Shown here piece by piece: positions 46,295 to 57,862 of a DNA stretch of 64,000 nt (position 1 is the stretch's first letter; each line of letters opens with the position of its first letter). The DNA is from Cichorium intybus (Eukaryota; Streptophyta; Magnoliopsida; Asterales; Asteraceae). The stretch spans positions 50,482,464 through 50,546,463 of the forward strand of contig CM042012.1 of assembly GCA_023525715.1 (NCBI GenBank). Reading direction: 5' to 3'. The translations under genes were made by a program, and so were the position numbers. The notes below the pieces were generated by a model. It saw nothing but the letters and a program-made list of their open reading frames with translations. It was not told where the DNA came from and ran no database searches.

Positions 46295-47917
46295 TTATAT
46301 CAGCTGGTTGAGAGTTTGTCCTTCCTTGATCCGAAGTGTTTTCAGCGAAGAGTTGTTGAGACTTGTGTTGTTTTGCTCCCCCTCGAAACCAGATTCTCTT
46401 GTGGATCCATTTGAGGACTCCCCCTCAACTGAAGAGGGTCTTTGAATACTGCTTGGAGTTGAGTCTTCGGGACCATCTGTGAGCTTGGATAATTTAGACA
46501 CATTGTTGTCTGGTGCTTTGGCTTTGGAGTCCATAGCCCTTTCAGGTGGATCAAAGAGAAGTTTGAAGTCTTCATCATATGTCACTATTGGCAGTGCATC
46601 GACAGTTGGTTTCGGAAAGATAGATGACATTGGGAAGGGATGCAAAGATTTCTTGATATAGTAGTCATCAAATGAGAGGTTGAAAGTTTCTTCAATCTTA
46701 CGTGTCCTCTTGTTCATGACTCTATAAGCCTTTGAATTTTGTGAATAGCCAAGGAAAATCCCTTCATCAGATTTGTCATTAAACTATGTCAAATGATCCT
46801 TCATGTTCAAAATAAAACACCTACAACCGAAGATGTGAAGAAATTTAACATTTGGTTTTCTTCGGTTGAGAACTTCATAAGGTGTGATATGGAATCTCTT
46901 GTGGACATATGATTTATTCTAAGTAAAGCATGTAGTTGAAATAGCTTCGACCCAAAAGTACATGGGTAAATTTGCAAAATTGAGCATTCTTCTTGCAGCT
47001 TCACACAATGATCAATTACGTCTTTCAACAACACCATTTTGTTGAGGAGTGTATGGTGCTGAAAAATTGTGACTAATCCCTTTCTTCTTCAGGAATCCAC
47101 CAAGAGTTTGATTCTTGAACTCCGAACCGTTGTCACTGTGCACTGTTCGGACTGTCTTGTTGAGCATAACTTCCATGTTCTTGATGAAGGTAATGATTTC
47201 CTCTGCTGCATCTGACTTATTTCTTAAAAGTAAGACCCATGTAAATCTAGAGTAGTCATCCACGATCACTAAGATATACTTCTTCTTTCCGATAGACTCC
47301 ACTGCGGATGGACCACATAGATCCATATAGAGAATTGAGAGAGGTTCGGTGATTTTTGGGTTGATCACAGTTGAATGCCTTTGTTTTGTTTGCTTGCCAT
47401 GTTCACAAGCAGAACAAAGTGAGTCATTATCGAACTTGAGAGCAGGCATACCACGAACCATATCCATAGCCACTAACTTGTTTATGTCTTTAAAGTTCAA
47501 GTGTGCAAGCCTTCGGTGCCATAACCAACTGATATCAGAATTTTCTTTGGACAATAAGCATAGTGAATGCCCACCACTTATAGGCTTTAGATTCAAAGGG
47601 AACATTGCTCCTTTTCTTTCAGACTTAAGCAGTACCTCATTAGTTGCTTCCTTCGTAATGAGACTTCCTTGATTGTTGAATGTTACAGCATTGCCAGTTC
47701 CAACAACCAGTTGAGAAATACTCACTAGATTATGTTTCAATCCTTCCACAAATGCAACTTTGTTTATTGTGAATTGCCCATTTGTAATTTTTCCATACCC
47801 ACGAATTGGACAAGTGTCATTATTACCAACACGAACGTTTCCTGCATCATCCAAAGATCTATAATCCTTAAGGTACTCTTTCCTTCCAGTCATGTGTCTT
47901 GAGCAGCCACTATCCAT
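46295..47917 (-). pseudogene. Copia protease-integrase region (element C)
   Basis: The open part 47012-47917 begins in the protease-like region (MDSGCSRHMTG, D-S-G) and continues with the pre-integrase finger (WLWHRRLAHLNFKDINKL, then CSACEHGKQTK) and the integrase core: D in YMDLCGPS, D in VHSDNGSEF, E in GVVERRN. After about 47012 the frame shifts; 46295-46717 encodes the post-integrase region (KPTVDALPIVTYDEDFKLLF). It is clearly of a different copia clade from A/B/D/E, perhaps SIRE-like; the clade is tentative. No RT follows. Confidence 0.85.
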
Positions 47918-50900
47918 GTACCATTTAGAGTCATACTACTCATTCGACATAATCTGCAATCAATCAATAAGAAGTTGGTACCCAATCAATATTGGGTCCT
48001 CAGGGTAAGAAAAGGATTCATGAATCTACTTTTCTACGGCCTCTTCGGTTATTTCATTTGCATTAAGATTAATCATATTCTCAGAAGTTTCATGAGACGA
48101 GCATGAAGAACCAGAAAATGATTCCGAAGAGCTTTTTGTTAGAATTGATGAGTCCGAAGAGATTGAAATAATGGAAGTCTTCGGAACCCATATTTATTTG
48201 GATGATTTTGACTTTGTAGTTTTTGACGTTTTCTTGGTTTTTGAGATTTTTGAAGAATTTACTGACTGTAAAGATTTAGATTTTGTTGTTAAAGTTTCTT
48301 TCAAGTCATTTCTTTTCCAGTTTTGTTTTGAATTTTCAAATGTAGATTTCCTTGACAATGAGCTACAAGATGTAGAGATACATAAGTACTCTTCGTATGT
48401 TTTGAAATCATTTAATGACAGATTCTTATCTTTAAACAAGTCCAAATTTTTGTCCAGCCATTGATGGAATGTATCTATCAAGTTTGCACCTTTTGAAAAT
48501 GTTCTCTTTGTTGGTTTTTGAAATTTGGGATTTGGAAAGTTTTGTTTCGATGGTACAAAGGATGTTTTGGAAAGTTGATTTTTAACATTTGAATCCTTTG
48601 TATCCATTGTTTTTGTTCCAGAAGTGGAAGCCTTCGTATTGGTTGGTTTTGTAGGTACGAAGGGTGTTTTTATTTTTACAAGGTTTGATACTTGTTTGCC
48701 TTTCAAATTCACAGCAGTTGGTTTTTGGATCGGTTTTGTAATCACAATTGCTGGTTTTGTTTTGGAAGTTGATGTCAAGTTTTGAACATGTGGTCTCTTC
48801 AAAATTTGAGGTTTTTGTACTGCAGGTTTGGAAACAACAATCTTGGGTTTTGTAACAGCATTTCCAAAGGATTGTGTAAGAGGTACACTTTCACAAGATT
48901 ACATTAACTGAAAAACATCCATCTTCGGAGCTATGTGTTTGTCCATAACTTGAATTTTTGTTTGTAATTTCTGTTAGTGTAAACATGGTTATCGTTTTTG
49001 TCATTCAGAAGATGTGTTAAATTCTTTGGAATTTTGTTCTGTTCATAACATAAATGATTGTAAATGTTATGACCATACAAATCTTGTTTTCTCACATTAA
49101 TTTTCACTTCCAAATTCTCATTCATTTGATTTTTAATCATTTTCGAAGACGAGAAGAATCCTTCCTCGGTGACTATGGAATTATCCTCCTCAACAATCCT
49201 TTTCAAATCATTGTCAATTAAAGTACACCTCCAGGCTTTACAAAAATAGAGTTTTTAAAGTACGAAACCTTTGGATAGACACATGCAACATGGACTAGTC
49301 TTTTTGAATTGTCTTTAAGATATTCTTCATATAATACACTTTCATCAGAAATTTGAGTTTTGATTTTGACAGTTTCCGTGTTTTCAGAAGTTTCTTTTTC
49401 ACAATCAATTTTGGTTTTGCCTTTTCCAACCAAAGACAATTGTGGGATGTCTTCGGAGGGTGAAGCGGATGCGAAGGATGATTTTAATTTAGACAGAGAA
49501 GAGCAATCGATTTCCTCCATATCCGAATCACATTGAGAATCCTTTTCAGATTCAGTCTCAACAGTAACTTCTGATTTGTTTTCAGTTAGAAGAACATTTC
49601 TTTGCAGGAATGGAATTTCTTTTGGCAGTAAGTTCAACATGTTATCAGCAGTTAAGTGTTTTTCTACAGAAATCAAGCCATGCTTATACGAAGGATTAGT
49701 GACTTCGGACCCAGATACTATGAATTCACCTTCATAGGAGATGCTATCAACATTTTTCAACTTAAATTCAAGAAAAGGCAGTAGTTGTCTATGTTGAACA
49801 TTGCATACATTAGCGGAGTGATAAATATGAGTAATAAGAGCATACAAACGTTTGGCAGTTTCACAAAAGATGTTACGTCTTCTCAAGATTACATCATTAT
49901 TATCCAAATATTTCTCTCTATTCTCCTCTAGCAATGAGATTCTTAAATTGGCTTTTTCTAGGGATAGCTTCAGACTCTCTACTCCCCCCTCAATTTGAGA
50001 ATCTCTTGTTCACTGACCTTTTCCCTATTTTTAGCATCGACAAGTAGTTTATGCATCACAGAACAATCACGAGTTATTTCATCAATAGTAGTAGAAAATT
50101 TTTATACAGGAATTGCAAAAGATAGGAGAAGTTTGGATACCTGTTCAGGGATGGTTAAGCGTGTATCCTTCGCCATCAAGCTGACTTCTTCTTCCTCATC
50201 CGAAGAGTCATCAAACCAGTCCTTCGGAACACTATGAGTTGGCTTTCTTACTTCTTCGTCTTCGGAGTTGGATGACCATACTTGGTATGTTCCCATGTGA
50301 TTCTCTGAAGCCATTAATGCAAGATCTTTGGATTTCTCTCTTGTTTCTTCCAATTTTCTGGCATAATAAGCCTCATCCTTCACTTGAGGTTGTTTCTCAT
50401 TCTTTTTACGTAACATGTAATCTTTTGCAAAGTGATTCTTACCATGACAATAGTTGCAATCATACCCTGAATCACCAGTAACCTTCTTCTCTTCAGATTT
50501 CTCCTTAGGTGCCTCCGAAGCCTTTGTTTCAGATGGCTTCGGAGTAGAAGATTTTGAGTTTTCCTCCTTTGGTGTGTAAATTTCTGGTTTGGGTTTTGGA
50601 TTGATGTTAGGTTTGTTGAAATTCTTCACAAAGGGTTTTCCTGAGTTGTTTTTGATGAATGGTTTCTTGAATCTTCGATTGTTTACAGCGTATAGAGCAA
50701 CCATTTCTCCATTTTTGTCGACCATGTATCCAGCTGGATCATCATCACTATCTTCTTCTTCATCTTTTGAAATAAGGGCTAGAGATCCAGCATTTTCACT
50801 TCTTCTACCAACGATATCTGGTTCATGTGACTTGATCAAGTTATACAGAGCAGCTAGCTTGTATTTTTCAATGTTTTCATAAGATTTAACCATTAACATG

Positions 50901-51481
50901 ATGGGTCTCAATTCCTTTCTAAGACTGTAAAGAAACTTGATGTTGATTTCCTGCTAGCTTCTGGTTTCACCATACTTATCAAGAGTGTAGATCATAGTGC
51001 TAAGTCGTTCATAGCATTGTTCGAGAGTCTCATTTTCTTCTTGTTTAAAATTTCCAAAATCAGCCAAAATCTCTTGAACTTTGCTTGACTGAAGAGTCTT
51101 GTCACCAGCAAATCTTGTAGCCAAGTTATCCCACATTTCTTTGGCGGAGTTAGCATCAGCTATGTGATGACTCACATCAGGACCCAGTCCACTTCGGAGT
51201 TCTCGCATAGCTCTTTCATCATTCTCTATCTTCTTCAGATCTGCTGCTGTAATAGCTTCAGCTTCTTCACCGTCTGCAACTACAAAACGACCCTCAATAT
51301 CAGTATGAGGACCTTCAGTTACAGATCTTCACAGATCTTTATCAAGCCCAATCAAATAGTCCTTCATTCTTCCAGACCAATATTCATATTAAGAAGTTAC
51401 TAGAACTGGTGCTTTAGTTGCAGAACCGATAAGATTTGCATAATTCAACATGTTTGCATATGCGGCTGTAGAGTCTACCAT
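47918..51481 (-). pseudogene. Copia long gag region (element C), broken
   Basis: The ATG at 51481-51479 starts gag, with stops near 51380-51310. Open stretches are 50954-51208 (RELRSGLGPDVSHHIADA), 50102-50911 (AVNNRRFKKPF, a CCHC-like CNYCHGKNHFAKDYM with Y before the end) and 49218-49934, 48931-49206 and 48194-48802, which form an acidic/lysine-rich tail. A CCHC variant in which the last Cys is replaced by Tyr suggests damage. Several frameshifts separate the pieces. Confidence 0.8.
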
Positions 51482-51628
51482 TTCGATTGATTTTCAACTG
51501 GATCTTTTCAGAAAAACTTATCAATAGAGGTTGAATACAGTTGTGGAAACCTAGATCTACGAAACGAGCTAGATCTAGAATTGTAACAATGAAAACGATC
51601 TCTCTAGAACAAGTTTTCGAGCTGTCCT

Positions 51629-51640
51629 GCTCTGATACCA
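51629..51640 (-). promoter_or_regulatory. Primer-binding site of copia C, minus arm
   Basis: The plus strand reads gctctgatacca, i.e. TGGTATCAGAGC on the minus strand, two bases from the LTR end at 51643. Confidence 0.9.
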
Positions 51641-51642
51641 CG

Positions 51643-52138
51643 TGTTGGGTGTTGAATTCAATCAAACAAGAACAATGACAAATATTCTAATAAGATGAAT
51701 CAAGCTAAAACAAATCACACAAGCAACTATAAGAATAAATAATGAAGAACACTATAAAGATTGGATAACGTGTGTCGAATGCTTTGATTATCAATTAGGG
51801 TTTTACAAAGGAGGGTGGATTAGTCGCACAAGACGCACACTCGACACAGATGGTATCACTGATATTTATACGTGATCAGTGATACCAATAATATAGTAAA
51901 GATACAGAGAATATCCTAGCAGTGTACTATCCAACCAGCATTCAGTATTGTGCAACACGTAGCCTGCAACATACGTGTACACCCAAAAGTAGTTATTACA
52001 TGAAAGCCTTCGGATCCTCTAGGATAAACCCTTCATAGTCTTCAGGCTTCGGGGTCTTCTATCAAAACTTCAGAGCTTTCTTTCTAAGCTTTAGGTCTTC
52101 GGATAGTTTTGCACTTCAGCACAAATATACTCAAAACA
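51643..52138 (-). repeat. LTR of copia C, minus arm (496 bp)
   Basis: The minus strand reads TGTTTTGAGTATATTTGTGC ... CACCCAACA. It is homologous to the plus-strand LTR at 45195-45679 but inverted. In the middle, a TATA-like region and the phrase atcagtgatacc are shared with the plus copy. Confidence 0.9.
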
Positions 52139-53305
52139 AATATCAAAATAGAGTGTGTAAGCTTGAGAGATCCATCTATGGACTCAAACAACCATCTCGC
52201 AGCTGAAACCTTTGCTTTCATGAAAAGAGGCAAATAGTTTGGATTTTCAAGAAGCCAAGATGAATCTCGTGTTTATGTCAAAGCCAGTGGGAGTGTTGTA
52301 GTCTTCCTAGTATTGTATGTTGATAACATACTACTTATAGAACATGATATCCCAACATTGTAATATGCAAAGACTTAGCTTGGGAAATGTTTCGCTATGA
52401 AGGACCTAGGAGATGCAGTATATATACTTTGTATAATGATATATAGAGATAAATCAAAATGTCTAATAGGACTTAGCGAAAGTACATACTTGGATAAGAT
52501 TTTGAAGAAATTCAAGATGCCTGAGTCCAAGAAAGGGTTTCTACCCATCCAACATGGCATAAACTTGAGTAAAGATCAATGTCCTAGTAATGGTGATGAA
52601 CTAGAGAGAATAAGTCGAGTCTCATATGCTTCTTCTATAGGATCGATCATGTATGACATGGTATGCACTCGACCTGACATCTCGTATACCTTGAGCATGG
52701 TGAGTCGGTTTTAGGATAACCCAGGCAAAAGTCATTGTACAGTCGTAAAGAATATTCTTAAGTATCTAAGACGGACAAGGGACATGTTCTTGGTATATAG
52801 GGGTAAAGAAGAGCTAAGAGTAACTCGTTATAGTGATGCGAGTTTCCAAACGGACAGGGATGAATCTTGCTCACAATCAGGATGGGTGTTCCTGCTAAAT
52901 GGAGGGGTTGTAACTTGGAAAAGTTCCAAGCAGAAATTAGTGGCTGAATCCACATGCGAGTCTGAGTCTATAGTAGTTAGTGAAGCTGCGAAAGGGGCTA
53001 CATAGTTGAATAATTTCATAGGAGATCTTGGTGTTTTCCCCAGCATTAATGAACCCCTTAAAATCTTCTGTGATAACGAAGGTGCGATCACTTTGACTAA
53101 AGAACCTAAGGACCATCGGAAGTCAAGACATAAACTCAGGAAGTACCGCTACGTTCGGAACCGAGTTGAGGAGGAAGACATCATGTTGAGTAGAGTATCA
53201 TCAGAGGACAAACCGACTTATCCTTTCACAAAGGTGTTAATGCAGACCAAGCATGATGATCTAACTTGGTCCATAGGCGTTAGATTTGCGAGCGAGATGA
53301 CATGA
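52139..53305 (+). pseudogene. Copia RT-RNase H remnant (element D)
   Basis: It begins exactly at the edge of the inverted copia and resumes D pol at the counterpart of E residue ~955 (VCKLERSIYGLKQ). The YVDD box survives in part (tatgttgataacatactact, V-D-N, about 52316), so the catalytic Asp pair is damaged. Open stretches: 52397-52714 (MKDLGDAVYIL ... RPDISYTLSMVSRF), 52784-53005 (TRYSDASFQTDRDE) and 53006-53305 (IFCDNEGAITLTKEPKDHRK, RNase H). Stops separate them. Confidence 0.85.
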
Positions 53306-54186
53306 ATATTTTAGTTGTTAGTGTGATGTTTTGAAACTTATACAGTATAAATTGCATCTAATTTGGTGATCATTTTGTGGTGACTTAATAATATGTTGGA
53401 TTGCTACCATTTGTATTAATTTATTATTGTGTTTCGTTATGCATGTTTTGAACCTACTTCCCGAGTATAATTTACTCAAACTTCCACAGTCAGTCATACT
53501 CTTGGAAGTAAGTAGTGATCTAAGACTGTCATGGATTATTAGTAGATTGTCCATGGTGATTGGACATGGCATAGAGAATGCGACTAACACTCATGAGTAC
53601 TTAATGGAGGTTTAAGTATTGGAACAACTGGTGCTTAGAGATTACTTCATGAATAAAGTCACAATTAATTTTAAGATGATAATACCTCTTATTCTTCAAA
53701 CAGAGATACATGAGGTTTTTACATTACAATTCTGTTGTACATTTTTTACTCCAACATTGTCTGTAATTGATAGTAATATATGGTATGTCCATGTATGACA
53801 AGATGAGTAAACGGAAACTATGTAGTAGAAGTCTATTTGTTTCTTTTATCTTAATAGGAGAAGTGATATCTATGGGCTCCTCGATGATTTGATGTTGACA
53901 TTAAGTGCTTGGTCAAACCCTGACTAAATTGATGTGTTAAATTGAGTAGTCTATTGTGGTCATCCATCTCTATCAGGAAACATAATTTTGAACACTGAGA
54001 TTGAACTTATCCACGTCTCAGAATCATAAAGATATCTTGTAGAACAAAGGAATATTAGATCATTTATCTAAGGGTCGTCTCTTGATTTTAATCATAGTTT
54101 AGTAGTTGCATTGGATGGCATACTCTCTGCTGATTATTTGAAAGTATCAGACCATATAGAGTTGATGACTAGTCTAAGTGGGAGAC
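53306..54186 (+). other. 3' untranslated region of copia D
   Basis: Non-coding, colinear with the 3' untranslated block of E (57055-57862) and of A and B, ending in the purine tract agtgggagac just before the LTR. Confidence 0.7.
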
Positions 54187-54892
54187 TATTGGAAATAATG
54201 TCCAAGCTCATAACTATTGGTAATATTTCTAATAATAGCATGGTCCTTTTAGGTTGCCATTAAGATACAGTTGAAAATTTTAGTGACATTAGAAAATTGG
54301 GAGAAATTAGTTTATTAATTTTTCATCATGTGATAAATTAGTTAGAAGCTAATTTTGGAATTAATTAGATTAATATAGTGGAGGGATTAGATGTTAATTG
54401 ATAAAAGGTTTATTTATTTGAAATAGTCTAGGGGCAGAAATAGCAAAAGAAAGGTAGCTGTATAGCTAAGCAGAACCTTCCTTATAAATAGATAGCTAGG
54501 GATCAAACACTAGCACTCCCTTTTGGGTCCCTAAAGTGTTGCCACTTTCTCCCCTCCTCCCTCCCTTTGGCAAATTCCAAACCCTAATTGGGGTTTGTGG
54601 TTTTTAGCCTCCACACATAACAAGGTGCTGTCAGAATTGTTTCTCTGGTTTTCTTGGGTGTGATTCCATTAGAGGGATTCTGGTTTGGATCCTTTTGCAT
54701 CCAACAAAGTGACAAGAACAATATCTCAAGCTAGAAGATCTTTGATCAACAAATAGGTAATTTTTTATTCCTTCTTGTAGTTACAATAACTATATGAACA
54801 TATGATATTGTTAGATTAGTTTTGAACATTTGATTTGAATCTTGATATGCTTCCGCTGCAATATATTATGTTTATGTGTTCAAAACCCTTCA
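54187..54892 (+). repeat. 3' LTR of copia D (706 bp)
   Basis: It starts tattggaaataatg (first G lost from TG) and ends aacccttca. Homologous to 34631-35350 but substantially diverged. The telobox palindrome is degraded (aaaccctaattggggttt, about 54582). Confidence 0.85.
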
Positions 54893-55390
54893 CATAAGGC
54901 TATATGTGGTTCCATCATTTGCTTTATCATTGAAATAAGTTACATCTTCTCTAATAATAACAATTATGTGGCTCAAAACGAATCCATAAACTTTTTTCAA
55001 TAGTATAACCTCATCATCCTCTTCATGAAAAACTAATAAGTTATCTGACATGACTAAGTCCACTATTTCATTAGAGAATTCCCTAAACATACCTCCATCT
55101 TTTGCGTTATCTTCTTCGGTCCAGTCAAGTATTGGTTCATTGTACTTATCAAAGTACACACTAATCCTTCCCTCATTAGCATAGCCAACGTCAAGAAACC
55201 TACCTTAATCATCATCATCTCTTAATCCTATCAACCCATATATCAGTGACCGATGTCCAAGATAGCAGTACCCATCATCATACCTCTCCTTAATCAAAAA
55301 TTTGATAAAAGATATGAACTCCTTTAAACACATGCTTATAAAACTACATCCCTAACATAAGCTTTAAAAGTAGTGAAGTATGTCTTAGGC
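54893..55390 (-). pseudogene. Decayed coding remnant, possibly MULE N-terminal-like (left half)
   Basis: A minus-strand frame (54890-55159) and broken pieces upstream read like an acidic protein N-terminus: VYFDKYNEPILDWTEEDN and, further up, HRSLIYGLIGLRDDDD. The general look recalls N-terminal segments encoded by plant Mutator-like transposases, but no transposase domain is present and this is a weak match from memory. Copia E inserted into it at TAGGC; the other half is at 63947-64000. Confidence 0.25.
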
Positions 55391-55961
55391 TGAAGGGTTT
55401 CTATGCAATCAATGAACACAAAAATACCTAAGGTTCACATGCAACCCTAATATTGATCTATGTTTTCTTCTATGAAGATTAGAACTAAGAACCTAAAGGA
55501 AACAATTCAATTCTAAAGATGAATTAAGAAAACCAACCTTTGATTTTATGATCCTTTCAAGCAGCAGCAAAAGTATCCTGCCTCAAATGCAAGTCACACC
55601 CAAGTGATGGAAGAATCAGTCCAGTAGAGTAACACAGAGAGAGAGATGGCGTGAATATGAGGTGCCAGGGAGTTCTTTTTATAGCCTCCTAGGGTTACAC
55701 CTGAAACCCTAAGGAGCCTCCAACTGGACAAGGCTTTTGACCACTTGGACCAGGCTTACCAAAACCCTAATTAGGGTTTCGCCTAGACCTGGAAAAATCA
55801 GTCACGACACGATAACTCGACACGAACCCGACACGAAATTAGCGGGTTTGGGTTAGAGGTTTCAACCCGTTTAAGTAAACGGGTTGACACGACACGACAC
55901 GAAAGTTAAACGGGTTGGGTTAGGGTCAATACTTTCAACTCGAAGATGACACGAATGACCC

Positions 55962-56092
<131 letters not shown>

Positions 56093-56157
56093 ATTGTGTA
56101 TATATATCTAACTGCGAAAGTTACGTAATATATATTCCGTGTTTTAACAACAAGTAG

Positions 56158-56232
56158 CAGGTTGGTTGGGTGGTTAAGGCTCATGACATATAAACTTGAG
56201 GTACATGGTTCGAATCTTATTAAACGCTTTAA
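56158..56232 (+). other. tRNA-like head (SINE-like) in the hAT-like insert
   Basis: An A-box-like ttggttgggtgg (56162-56173) and a B-box match ggttcgaatc (56207-56216) are spaced about 35 bp apart, as in tRNA genes and tRNA-derived SINEs. A clover leaf is not convincing (no clean acceptor stem), so this is a tRNA relic, not a tRNA gene. Confidence 0.4.
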
Positions 56233-57054
56233 ATGTTTTGCCAGCAGAAACTTAGTCTTCTATTTTAGCTCCGCAAATTTCCATCCCACATCGCTGGTGG
56301 GATGAAAGTTTCACCCTTCTCATCCCCTATAGAATATGAGTCAAATTTCCACTTCTAAGTGTTAAGCCATGGGTTGCACCGGGTTATACCGGAACGACTT
56401 GGGTTAGAGTTTAAGTGGGCCGATTAGGTCTGTGTTGGGCTGAATAAGTCTGACTTGGGTCGAATTAAACCGATTTGACCCGAGTTGGCTGTAGTTTTCA
56501 AGTTTTCTCGTGTCAGGTCGGGTTGACACGACTATGATCGTGTCTTGTTCGTGTCCTAGGTCTCAACCTGTTTATATAAACGTGTCGTGTCCGGGTTGAC
56601 TATTCTCAACCCATTTAATGTCTTGACACGACACGAACCCGGCACGACACGACCCGTTTGCCACCTCTAGTTTCGCCAAACCCTGGAGGAGCCTCCAGGT
56701 TGGCGCCACTTTTGGTCCCTGGTTTTATCTGGCCAGTTATTCAACTATTGAATAAATGCCAAACCAGTCCCTGCACCTTTTAATTAATTAATTTAATCTC
56801 CAAATTAAATCCAATTAATTCTAGATTAAATCTCAATTAATTAATATAGTTTCTAATTAATATATTAATACTTAAATATATTAATAAACCATATATATAT
56901 TTTCTATTGATTTATTATACAATTAATAAATCAACTATTCTCTCTACTGAACTATATATCTATCCTCCATCTATGAGGGCAACCCAAATGGACTTTGCTT
57001 TTAATCATAAGATAAATACAATTATAAGTCATGGCTTAGACACCTAATCCAACA

Positions 57055-57862
57055 GTCTCCCACTTGGATAAGTCTATGACTTTAATTGTCTGAACTCTGA
57101 CCCAGTCAGTTCTGTCCAAAGATAAGTGATCTGATGATCCTCCGTCCAACAGGATATTTTCAGACTCAAGACATGGATTAACATCAATCTTGGTCTGACA
57201 CTCTGTTTCTTGATTTCTGATTTGCATATGACTTTAGAGACTACTAATTGAACACATCAATCAAGTCCCAGTTGGCCAACACTTTCAGTCAACTTCTAAA
57301 TCATCGAGAGGCCTACAGATATCTGTTTCCCATCGGGTCATGGGACGGATAAGTTTCGACTCATATGTCCATAACTTTTGCGGGTCCAAACACAAACAAC
57401 AATGCGTTTTATAGCACCGAGTTACTGGCGCGATTTCGTATTGTCAATAAGCACTTGTATCGCAAATAATAGATCATATCTCTCCACTTAAAGATCACCG
57501 GATATTATCGTCTTAACATTGCTCGTGATATAATTCATGAAGCAATCTGTTAAGCGCGGGTTTATCCAATACTCAAATCTCTATTTCTAAGTACTCATGA
57601 ACGTTGCAGCAGTCTTACTGCAATGTCTAACACTTTAGACAATCTGCAACCAATTCATGACAGTCTTAGTTCATACTTACTTCCTAACAGTATGATCGAC
57701 TGTGGAGTTTTAAATAATCTAATTATTAAGGAAGTTAAACATGCAAATATAGAAACACAGAAATAAACAATTGACAAAGGCAGTAACAATACTCATTTAT
57801 AAATCTCTATTATAAAATCACCGAGTCAATTACATTTATACTGTTACAAGTTTCTAATCTAT
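57055..57862 (-). other. Purine tract and 3' untranslated block of copia E
   Basis: The plus strand gtctcccacttg (57055-57066) is caagtgggagac on the element strand, directly before the 3' LTR: the PPT. The remaining ~800 bp is non-coding and conserved in A, B and D, so it may hold a needed signal. Confidence 0.8.

Larger units (their letters stand above)
46103..52138 (-). mobile_element. Copia C, minus-strand arm: 5' LTR to integrase, no RT or 3' LTR
   Basis: Read right to left: LTR (52138-51643, 496 bp), PBS (51640-51629), gag, protease, integrase, and an integrase-RT spacer rich in ctccccctcg, ending near 46100 at the inverted plus arm. RT and RNase H are absent. The right outer end is followed by aatat and the left outer end of the plus arm is preceded by gtgtg, so the two LTR ends do not share a TSD. 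Confidence 0.85.

Noticed and set aside
45195..52138. A normal single copia element between the two C LTRs
   Set aside because: The LTRs are in opposite orientation, the interior lacks RT/RNase H, and the outer flanks do not match as a TSD.
56158..56232. A functional tRNA gene
   Set aside because: Only box-like motifs are present. No convincing acceptor or anticodon stem can be drawn.
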